Positions 54,998-64,000 of a stretch of 64,000 nucleotides of DNA are shown piece by piece. Source of the stretch: Phymatolithon calcareum (Eukaryota > Rhodophyta > Florideophyceae > Hapalidiales); contig OZ345377.1 in assembly GCA_977006965.1 (NCBI GenBank), forward strand, positions 1,612,001 through 1,676,000. Reading direction: 5' to 3'. The position numbers and the translations under genes are program-made. Every line of letters begins with the position of its first letter. The first letter of the stretch is position 1. The notes beneath the pieces are model-generated. The model was not told where the DNA came from. It was given only the letters and a program-made list of their open reading frames with translations, and did no database searches.

Positions 54998-57900
54998 TGG
55001 AGATAGTCGATGAGAGAGGCAATGGCTTAAGGCGTGTAAAGACTGTTGATTTTCCTGGTCTGACACGGAAACGATCACGCGAGGAAATGTACCGCGGATA
55101 TGTGGCGTGGACAAAAGGATCACCAAGGGAAATAGACAATGCTGAAATAATAGCGCATCCAGCCGAGGATGCCACGCTAATCAGTCGAAGCACATTCTTG
55201 AAGCTAGCATCACTCCTGACGAGAACGCAACGGAAGAGAAAAACAGCCGTGGATTACGTTCTTGGGACACTGGTGTACGTCAATCTTGGACTCGTTCGGC
55301 GCGTTGTTTCCGATATTGTTATTGACAAGAAACGCAATGCGGAGTTGCTTGCGGGGATTGCGGCAACAGAGCAACATGTTAAGTTTTCTTATTTACGGGA
55401 ACATGTTGGCGTAGATCAAGATCATTTCCATGATGTCCGTTACGCGTTAGATCCTCTCTTGCGCGAAGGACCAGCTCAAGAGTCTTTCTGTGAACAATGC
55501 TTGGCGCCGTTTCAACTTCTTGAAGAAACAAAATCATCATGCCTCACTGATGCTGGCGAGGACGCGGATAAGAATGATATCAATCGTGTATTTGTCGAGG
55601 CGGAAAAGATGCTTCTGTTATTTTACGGGCACCAACAGCGTGTTGGTCGCCAACAGTGTCGCATTGCGGAGCTACTTTCGGAAATCAAAGCAGAAGAGCT
55701 CCCGTCTCCACGGCGTGTAATGGTTCTTTTGGATTACAAAATGAAATTTGAGTCTATGAGATACAGAGAAAAGTCCGTCGAGTTTTTCGGCAAGCGAGGG
55801 AGCAGCTGGCACGGTGCTGTTGCGTTTTTCAGTGACGGAATGAGAGGCCTTCGTCACATTTACCTTGATCATCTTTCTGCAGGTGACACGAAGCAAGACG
55901 TATTTGCCGTGGCCTCAATTTGTGACGCTGTGTTTTACCGACTCTCTGTTGTGCTACCGAGTGTGCGTGAAGTGTACGTTCTTTCCGATAACGCGCGATG
56001 CTATCAAAACTCAATTCTTCCGGTCATGCTCCCGTTCATCGTACAATCACACAACTCAATGCGTCTACTCTCATTTCTTCACACAGAGACACAGGATGGA
56101 AAGAGCTTAGTGGACGCTCACTTTGCGGTGGCTATGAAGTGTATTAACTCATACATAACAAACAACGCCAAGAATGTCATCACCCCTCACCAAGTTGTCA
56201 ATGCTTTAAATTCGAATGGTGAACTCGCAAATACATTGGCAGAGCTCGTTCACATCCATCGTGACAACGAAAATCTGGAAAGGTGGATGGCTCTGAAAAA
56301 GGAGAAGAAAATTGCAGAGTTTGGGCGCGTGAACGAAATATCGTACGGGGAGATTTCGGACGGAAAAATCCAAGCTCCAGTATTCAAGGTGTCTGGGTTT
56401 TCTTACAGGGAATACTTGTTCTCAAGGGAAGGATCAATACGAATTTCACAGAAAAACTCCTTATGCACTGAACAGGGCATATTGGGAACGGAGATCAGGA
56501 ATACGGAGGCTGGGTGTGTCTCAGATGGGACGGAGAGTGATGAGAGTGTCGACATGGATGTTTTCGTTGCTAAGCCCGGAGATAGCGAAAGTAATTTTGC
56601 AGTCGCGCGCTACGATGAACAAGGACTAGAGGTTTACGAGAACGAGGCTGCGAAGGATTGTGCCGTTTATGTTGGGTCTTAGAAATTGCGGAAGATTGTA
56701 CAGAGCGCAGAGGATTCGATGACGAAGAGCCTCTTCTCAGCGGGGGCCATCATGGAGGTTCAGAAATGGGCCTAGGGTTTCCTCAAAGCTCGACCATCCC
56801 ACTGAATTCCAATGTCGTGGGTTTGATGTTGAGGACTGAAGCTGGAATGCAAAGAATTGGGAAAGGAGAGCTATTTATGGACGTCATTAATCCAGAACAC
56901 GTTCGCACAAAAATGCATGGCCATAAGCTTCCCAGTGCACACGTCGCCGTTCGAAAACTCGTTATCTACGAATCTTGCAAGCAATTAGAATATCCTTTTG
57001 AGTTCTATCCACCAGAAGAAACACCCCTCACACTCGGTGATGCCGCCGTTCCAGGTATTATTGTCGCTTGGAACATTGCAATGATACGGAGCCAAGTCGA
57101 TTTTGGCCATTTACCTGTCTCGTTTTGGAAGTTCAAGGGTGTTTCTATTCCAAGCGATGAAAGAGATAATGCGCGAGACGATTCACACCCAGATACATCA
57201 AATGACGCTGACATAGTTCCACGTGGGAGTCAAGCCGAACAAACTCCATTGTCAACTGAGTTTTCGGGCATTGAGACGGGGATTGTGGTACGCACATCCG
57301 CGTCTCTTCGGTTTGTTCAGAGAAAAAGGCCAATAGACGAACAGGAGCGCCTGGAATCTGGCAATGATAATGTTATAGAGGACATGGCGCGCGTTGTAAG
57401 AGAATTGGAAGCTGACAGGCAACTTTTGGAAGTTGCGTCAAGCGGTCGTCCGCGTGTGCTTTGTTCGTCGTGAGGCTCTCCGTTCGAAACTAAAGAAGAG
57501 CTTGAAGCCCATTTTTCCGCATGCACGGTTTCGCGGGCTTCCCTTCTGACTATTCGTGCGGCAACTTTGGCCCAGTCTCTTCTCGGTGATAGCGAATCTC
57601 GAGTCCACAGCATCTCCACACCGAGCCCAGCTCTTGAAGTATTCGGACGAAGAGTAAGTGCAGAAGTGAGGGCTCGATGTGCGCGAATTCCAGGATGGGC
57701 AGAGAGACCACCACAAGGAAGGGATTTCGGGGAGAACACTGTTGGAAAGTACTCCAAAGAACTAATGGACCTCTACGTCTTAGGTGTCCGTGACAAAGCA
57801 AAACGAATGAATCCCCCAATGATGCTGGAAAGGTTGCGTGCAATGTTCCCTCGCAGATACGACTTGCCTTGCGAGCAGTTTGTCATTCAGTTCATTTCCG

Positions 57901-58044
57901 CGCAAAATAAGAGACTGAAAGATTTAAGCGTCACTAACGGAGACACTGACGAGCTTTACGATGTTCAGGTAAGCAAGAGGAAAAGAATGCCTGAAAAATA
58001 TGCCGCTCCGCTAACGGTTCTCATCAAAAGTTCAAACTTGGAAA

Positions 58045-58185
58045 ATGGCACCAAGAACGGGATACAAAAAATTAATTGAGTACTTGAACTTAGATGAAAA
58101 GGACCTTCCAGAAGACTTTCCAGAAAAGAAGGCTGTGACTTCAAAGGTTTCAAACATTAAATCCGCTCTAAAAAAGGCTAGATAG
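58045..58185 (+). CDS. Small open frame, possible last part of the transposase-like gene
   Basis: 46 codons, MAPRTGYKKLIEYLNLDEKD ... SNIKSALKKAR, starting at an ATG and overlapping the end of the preceding block in another frame. Composition is Lys/Glu/Leu-rich and protein-like. It could be the shifted C-terminus of the large gene (a +1 step within another A6 run at 58066-58071) or chance. Confidence 0.3.
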   Translation: MAPRTGYKKLIEYLNLDEKDLPEDFPEKKAVTSKVSNIKSALKKAR

Positions 58186-60194
58186 AGTAGATACAGGACT
58201 AATATCCATGGAACCCTAATAAAGAAGCGCAAGAAGATGGATAGAAAAATTGGGTCTTGGTGCGGAGTAGATACAAAGCCTAAAAACGCGTGAAACATAT
58301 TGATCAGTGAAAAGGGGAACTCTAAGAGGTGCAATACCGAGTGCATTTACTGCTCGACTCGTCTAGTACATATTCGCAACAGAGTACCCAGCGGCGCACA
58401 TTTCAACGACGCCCACCCCACCGAAGTACAGCTCAGCATCCACCGCCATCCACTAGTTCAACAAAGACCACATATACATATCACGGTCGCGCAGGAAATG
58501 TTCACTCAGCTCGCCCTGGAGTTGTTGGCACCACACAACGGGCCATCAATACTTTGCGCAGCACGTTGCCCACCTGCTCCGCGTAAGGACGGCACGCCAA
58601 TCACTTACCCTCTTGCTGTTCCGGCGCAACGAGTGAGCAGAGATTTGCGTTCGAGTGGACAGGCCGGATGCCAGGATGACCGAGGGGAGATCCGCTAGAC
58701 CGACCACGTCGGGAGGTTTGTCTGCCTTGTGCCGGCACCGCACACCGCATTACGATCGAGCAGTCATCAATAAGGCGTATGTCTTTCAAGCCGCGCAAAT
58801 GAGCAACTCGATTAGCTATTACGACGCTTCGTTCGTCGCACCATTGGCGCGTCAGTCAACCTCCAATCGCAGCGTTGTCATGCCGACCACCAACGCTTCG
58901 TCTGAAACCACCACAGTTCGTGCGCCTGGCATAGCTTCGCCGGCACGAAAGAATAACACCGCCTGATGCACACGTCGTTGTGCAACAGTAAGCGTGGGCG
59001 TGTTTTCGACACGGGGGGTGGGGAGAACGTCGGATATGGCGGGCGCGTGGCGCCAAGTTGTTCGAGGGCGTTGGCGTGGAAAAATGAAGCGGGAGTCGAT
59101 TTGATTTGGGCCGCGGCATGGTCGCACTTTGTTCACCACGGGCAGGGCTGTGGACGACCACAGTCGCGTACAACGTGGTGATGGGAGAGAAGAAGTACAA
59201 GCTGAGTATGGCCGTGCAACGGGAGGCGGTTCTGAAAGTTTGGCGGAGGCTGTTGCAGAAGCCGTGCAGTGCAATGATGCAGGAGAGGCGAAGCTGAGGC
59301 GAAAGATATACTTGGCGGGCGCAGATCTGCCGGTGAACTTCCATCTGAGCATGAGCTCGTCGAAGGCGGGGCGGTCCGTGTTTTTCGCACGCGTGCGCCG
59401 CTGGATTTGCGGCAAGGTCTTCTTGAAATAGTTGTTCGTCCAAATTGGCTAGGGTGGCAATGCGTCGAGCATGGAGAGAATGACAGAAATGAGAGGTGTT
59501 GGGCCTCCGAACGATGCTTCCAGACTTGAGGTTGATTCCAATCGCGGGTTTTTAGGCGGCCTGTGTAGAGTAAAACGTTCAACGTGCAATGGGGACTACA
59601 TGCAATTTGTGATCTCTCTGGACTGGTTAATGCAGTAGCTGTGCACTAGGAGGCACTCGAAGACAATGGTTTGCGCACTGGGCACTGTCATTCGCTTTTC
59701 GTGCGGTCCGTCGTTTAGCGCACAAACTGCCCCCGACCTGTCGCATGCTAGCATGCGCCGTTTTCTAATTTTTTGATAACTTTTGTCGTGACACATTCCC
59801 GCGAAAAATTGAGAACTGGCAATTTTTGCAGCCTCTTCCTGGCCTATTCACTCACGCAATCGCTGAACCGAGGTTCGTTTCGTCTTTTCCATTCCGTTCT
59901 CTACCATTACCGGCAAAAAATTCACTGCTAGCTTGCCATTTGCGAAAATCGGTACTTACAATATTCCTGAAAACAGCGTTTTGGGTGCCGGTTTACTCCC
60001 AAATTGGGTGTTAAATAAACTTGAAAGGAAAAAATTCGCTAAATGGCCGCCAAAAGTGGTAAAAGAACGCTAAACAGACACCCTAGTGTCTATGTGACGG
60101 ACACCCTTAATTGAGGGTGGATTTAAAAGCTCAAAAACGTTTGTAAAAAGAATGCGGAACAGGTTTTTAGCCCCAGATTCGGAAAGGTGACCTT
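58186..60194. other. Unresolved GC-rich stretch and AT-rich flank
   Basis: 58400-59450 is GC-rich and open in several frames at once (58655-58966 and 59129-59431 plus; 58852-59415 minus, 187 codons), as expected for a coding stretch or its remains. None shows a domain and none has a clearly better case, so I do not choose. From 59590 onward it is AT-rich with small inverted motifs. 59980-60012 is the inverted partner of 52855-52890, and TAAATAAACTTGAAAGGAAA at 60013 recurs at 27201. Confidence 0.3.
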
Positions 60195-61500
60195 TTGTTC
60201 TTAGTGAGGAGTAACCCTTTTACTACCTTAAAACCGCGTCGTTCGCCGGTAGGAACGAAAATCTGCTGGTCACTCAGAAAAAACACATCTGCCATGCCTC
60301 GAGAAAAAAAATCCGCGCCGAGTGGTCGGTGCAGCCGTACACACCAAAGCAACATCATTGAAAAGTCCCGCAGAGTGTTGCCGACTATACAGAGCGTTTT
60401 ACAAGTCAAAAAAGGTGAAACGGAACGGTTCAAGAGGTGCACATTGATGAAATCAAGGGTCGCTCGAGCACGTCACTTCGCTTGAAATGGGTCCTTGTTC
60501 AGAAACCAATCGAGAAGACTAAGATAAATACTATCAAGATTGTTAATGTCAGGGCAGGGAAGGCTGACGAAGGCCCTCGTTCCTCTCGAACAGTTGTATC
60601 AAGTCCCAGCGGGCAAAATTCTGTGCCTCGAACGCCGGCGTACAGAACTGGCGGTCGAACATCTTCTTCGCCAAACGCCGAGTTCTCCGTTCAGTATTAA
60701 TCGCACTCTCGACAGAAGGCAACAGAAACCTATCATACAATCAACAGGAGCTCTGAACGCCCTCTTGCGTGCTCTCTCGCCTTCACCCTGCAAGGTTCTT
60801 GGGATAATAATAGCAAGAGGAGCTTGATAGCATTGCGCGAGACCGTGCGCAGAGTATATTTGCTCATGAAGCGCCACGGTTCGAGCGCCAAGTTCCATGT
60901 TCAATTGGGGTAAAGATTCCCCATTCAGTTCTGGAAAATTCGCACTATAAATAGAGATGTTATATCCGAGAATGGTGGCATCGGGTTCCACATACCGTAC
61001 GATTCCTTTATGATGATGTTTCGCCGAGTGCACCTGCAAAAAATTGTTTCTTAGGCATCCGCTAAGCTGAAACGAATAGGAAGAACGGAGGTTGAGATTT
61101 TCGGAATACTCGTCATCAGGAGCTAGGCGCAAAGAGATTTATGGAAGTCTATCATGGGGAACAAGTATATCCTCGTTCCTTCAATTTCAAACAGTGGGAT
61201 GACCAGAGCCAGGTTCTCCGAGTACCTCCGGTGCGTGACATTCACCTTGCGACCAAGTGAACAAGGCACTATGTCGTCCATACAGTACCGGTTGGCGCTT
61301 GTTCAGGATTTTGTCGATGCTATTAATGATCACAAAAACCCACTGTGTCTCTGTTAGGCCTCGTTTGCTTTGCCAAGCTCATATCTATTTGGTATGGAAA
61401 TACTCTAGTACAAGGAACCTTGTATTCCGAGATTCACTCTGCCCGGGGCAATAATCCTTGATGTTCAGTACTCCAAAAGGAATATTTGCTCCAAGCGCGG
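60195..61500 (+). mobile_element. PiggyBac-like (DDE_Tnp_1_7) element, copy B
   Basis: Plus-oriented relative of the minus-strand element at 2.7-5.75 kb. Aligned pieces: KSRRVLPTIQSVLQVKKG against YRSRRVLQTMRILFEVKKV; LRLKWVLVQKPIEKTKI against LHVKWVLIRHPFKNTKI; and 61154-61357, GMTRARFSEYLRCVTFTLRP then RLALVQDFVDAINDHK, which matches the piggyBac GMSR.RF..I...L.F ... VD.IN motif. Just beyond, SIWYGNTL in a shifted frame fits the following DE.I..W.G region. Many stops and frame changes. No TTAA-flanked termini are identified. Confidence 0.55.
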
Positions 61501-62390
61501 TGTTGAAATCCACTGCACTCCTCCGGAAATGGAAAAGTAAGTCACAGATGGCATGATGACTTCTTTAGCTGTTCAAAACAACTGCAGAGTCTGACAAGTC
61601 AAGGAATTAACCCTCGTGTTCTTATCATGTAGTAGACTTGCTGGCACCTTAATCAACATATGTGGCACTTCAGCAGGTAGAAGTTGTTTTGCTAAGCATG
61701 CTGAACACATCCATGAGCTTGATGCCTTTAATGAGCCCAATAATGAGCAGTTTTCGTTGGCAAAAAATAATTTAGAGGAAATTACTTATATAATCACCAA
61801 GTTTGATGTAATTACTAGTATACTGTAAGAATGTATCAACACTGCCTGACAGGATGTTTACACGTGTCTCTGGCACTTGTACAACACACTTTTGGACATC
61901 ATGGCAGTACTCGGCACTCAACAATATCTCCTTCTCGGCTTATCGTCTTTCGTGATGTGTGATACGCAATGGCTAAAATGGTGTTAAAATAGGTTTTCGC
62001 TCTTTCCACTGGTCCTATGGAGATACACAAGGAATGAGATACAGAGCGGACTGATTAGTACTTCTGACAACTCATCCATCACCGACGACAACTCATCCAC
62101 GACGGATTACCGTTTTCCGCTCTTCCAATATCGAGCACCTTGTTCACAAACATTAAAGGGACCGGTACACAAACACTTCACGTACCGTATACCCGCGCTC
62201 CTTTTCCTCGTTAAACACAAGCACCTTCTGCACTCTCTAAGAAGACGTCCTGAGCAAATTTAAACCTACAAGTTGGACGACAATCTTATAATACTCACTT
62301 TACACAGTTGCACTTATGATCAACAGTTTTGCTGACAGTCCACTAGCTCTGGTCCATCGTACTGGCCTGTGGTAAAAGTGGGTCACTCCT
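61501..62390. other. No recognisable gene
   Basis: AT-rich; one frame (61616-61828) is open without a domain and may be the tail of the piggyBac-like copy. Ends where family B copy 4 begins. Confidence 0.4.
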
Positions 62391-63310
62391 GAAAATGATA
62401 GGCGTAACAGACGACATGGCGTTATCAAGAGTACGAAATGCAGTGGGGTGCACACACAAACTGAGGGATATTGGAGTCCATGTTCGAGGCTTTCAGCCTG
62501 TGACGTGCATTAGAATCTTCAAGTCACTTATTTTGCCAAAGTGGGAGTATGCAATCCACGTCACGCCTCTGACAAAGCGATTACAATCAGCAATCGAATC
62601 TGCAGAAGGTTTATTCTTCAAGTATGTTTTTGGGACATATGCCCAGCACCGCCATGGAAGAATGCGAGTTCTGTGCCGACTAGAACCACCTGCCATGAGG
62701 AGAAGACACCAGCAGAAAGGTTCTCTGCGAGTCTAGTGAGACAGAAGAAGCGCCTCGACGAAGCAGATGAGTATTCTGGGAGAGATGAAGACATTAAGGA
62801 GGCAACCAAGGACATAGAGTGCCTCAAGAAATATGAAGATCTGCAGAAAGCTCTCGACAAAGCCAAGGAGGGCTCAGTCTCAAAGAAAGGGCGACGAAAA
62901 GAAATAATTGAGTTATGGGCAGAGGAAGAAGAGGGAAGATCGCTCGAGATACCAAAAGATTCGAACAATCTACCGATGGTTCTCCGCGTAAGAGAAAGGC
63001 CTACACGGTTGCGATGCCTGCGGCTGATATTCAATAGAGCAGCTCTTTGGAGAAAATCAGTACTTGGTGCACTTTGGTCAGCCGTGATTGAGCTGGTCGC
63101 GCTCCAACGCATTCTATCTTCATCCAAGATTAGTCCTGAAATTGAATATGAATGTAAGCGACTCACTAGAGCACTTGCTGGGAGAGAAGTACGAATCAAG
63201 GATATACTGAACAGTCAAACTACGTGAGCCAAGAAAATCGAGCGAAAGCGGCCCTGTTACTCTTCAAGAGAGGCCTTGGGAGCTTTTAAAATATATCAAC
63301 ACATATCCCC
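62391..63310 (+). mobile_element. Non-LTR family B, copy 4
   Basis: The most complete B copy on the plus strand. 62395-62736 holds the RT thumb region (MALSRVRNAVGCTHKLRD, TCIRIFKSLILPKWEYAIHV, SAEGLFFKYVFGTYAQHRH). A frameshift near 62705 leads into the tail frame to 63227 (ERFSASLVRQKKR, PTRLRCLRLIFNRAALWRKS, YECKRLTRALAGREVRIK). The 3' end has GGCCCTGTTACTC, GGGAGCTTTTAAAATA and ACATATCCCCT like the other copies. There is no RNase H after the RT. It is 5'-truncated and dead, but it gives the best view of the family's C-terminus. Confidence 0.78.
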
Positions 63311-64000
63311 TGAAAATGATAAATTGCAGAGACGCAAAAAAGTACGCAAATTGTGCAAATGTATTCCGCTGTCACGCGCACGCTAAATTCTGGAGCCCTG
63401 AAAACAATGTCGCATTTTGTGTCAGACAATTCCCTTACGAAACCAAAATTTTAATTGATTTGGTGTCCTATTTTGGGTGCTTATAGTGCCCAAAACATCC
63501 GACATGGGCCCTCACTTTGGTGCTGACGAGTACCAGTATTACATTACACCACCGGAGACTGAGGGGTTTTGGAGCAGTATAATACTCTAAAGGGTAACCA
63601 GGCGGGCTGTAAAGTACTCCAGGAAACTATTTAAACGTTCACTCGACGGGAGAGGGGAAAGTGAAGAAATTATCGGTAGATCCATAGATTCGTTGCACGG
63701 AGAAGGCTTTATGGTGCTAGACGAAATAAGTACTGTGTCATTGTAACGAATACACCAAGATGTCTCTTCTCGAGTGTTCTTTCGTAAGTTCGGCTTTCCC
63801 CTTTACTCATGGCGTTGAAAAGCAGAGCTGTCTATCTCCATCTGGTCCGCAAACAAGTTCGGTAAGAATGGGATTGATTATCCGTCTATTTTACAGTGCA
63901 TCATACGTGTAAAGAAGACAACGGAGCGGTAAAGAGTAGAGTCCAGATGATCTGGCCGTCCACGTGGACTCGCGGAACGTGGAACCACCGCGCTTGCTCC
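63311..64000. other. No recognisable gene
   Basis: No open frame of note and no repeat that I can match within the window. Confidence 0.4.

Larger units (their letters stand above)
54149..58185 (+). pseudogene. Large DDE transposase-like gene with Cys-rich N-terminus and zinc finger, multi-frame
   Basis: Open blocks follow in order. 54149-55006 (ATG 54149) has a Cys cluster CSCKKRRCHQCNLCMECSCC and a helical region ending FILEDVQVLSWGTK. 54997-56682 in the -1 frame is the core: LLDYKMKF (D at 55732), HGAVAFFSDG, LSDNARCY (D at 55987) and HTETQDGKSLVDAHFA (E at 56086), a D-D-E pattern with 84 and 32 intervening residues. 56619-57473 is again one frame back, ending VLCSS-stop. The same frame continues to 58079 with GSPFETKEELEAHFSAC and GWAERPPQGRDFGENTVGKY, KRMNPPMMLERLRAMFPRRY. 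58045-58185 may add a tail. I recall similar uncharacterised proteins in algae, oomycetes and sponges, but cannot name a superfamily. The frame breaks argue for a decaying copy. Confidence 0.62.

Noticed and set aside
58852-59443. 187- and 195-codon minus-strand frames
   Set aside because: Overlapping open frames in several phases of a GC-rich stretch; none has a domain, so no frame can be preferred.

Overview
The window is eukaryotic nuclear DNA. The recognisable host genes are single, uninterrupted open reading frames with sensible ATG starts. They lie in small islands separated by long stretches of decayed transposons and non-coding DNA. Compact, mostly intronless genes in a transposon-rich background fit a red alga, perhaps of the florideophyte type. 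The organism is an inference: no marker gene here fixes it.

Layout. 1-6.4 kb is a transposon nest: two Tc1/mariner elements (1090-2653 and 2952-4534), the second and perhaps the first lying inside a decayed piggyBac-like element on the minus strand. 6.4-11.6 kb is a large inverted repeat, arms about 2.4-2.5 kb with a 160 bp spacer. Its inner parts carry two divergent, nearly identical R1-type zinc-finger genes. Its outer parts carry a DUF5522/Diphthami_syn_2 gene that is intact on the right and broken on the left. 13-16.7 kb holds two minus-strand bZIP genes; a third relative lies at 33.9 kb. 19.6-25.5 kb is a second nest: a 5'-truncated non-LTR retrotransposon (family A) sits in a gag-protease remnant, next to family B non-LTR copies interrupted by a hAT-like MITE and a short retroposon. 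37.1-40.8 kb is a gene island: MCTS1, a 463-residue protein of unknown function and a GDP-sugar transporter. A C2H2 zinc-finger gene is at 42.6 kb and a 568-residue membrane protein of unknown function at 51.0 kb. 54.1-58.2 kb holds a multi-frame gene for a large DDE-type transposase-like protein with a Cys-rich N-terminus and a C-terminal zinc finger. 60-63.3 kb carries a second piggyBac-like remnant and a fourth family B copy.

Functionally, the host genes cover transcription (three bZIPs, two R1 zinc fingers, one C2H2 protein), translation (MCTS1; a diphthamide-type amidation enzyme) and Golgi nucleotide-sugar import. They do not form one pathway. The most unusual items are a Tudor-like module inside the RNase H domain of family A, a correctly phased A AAA AAC heptamer joining two frames of the large transposase, the R1 gene palindrome, and a scatter of perfect short palindromes with spacers of 0-2 nt.
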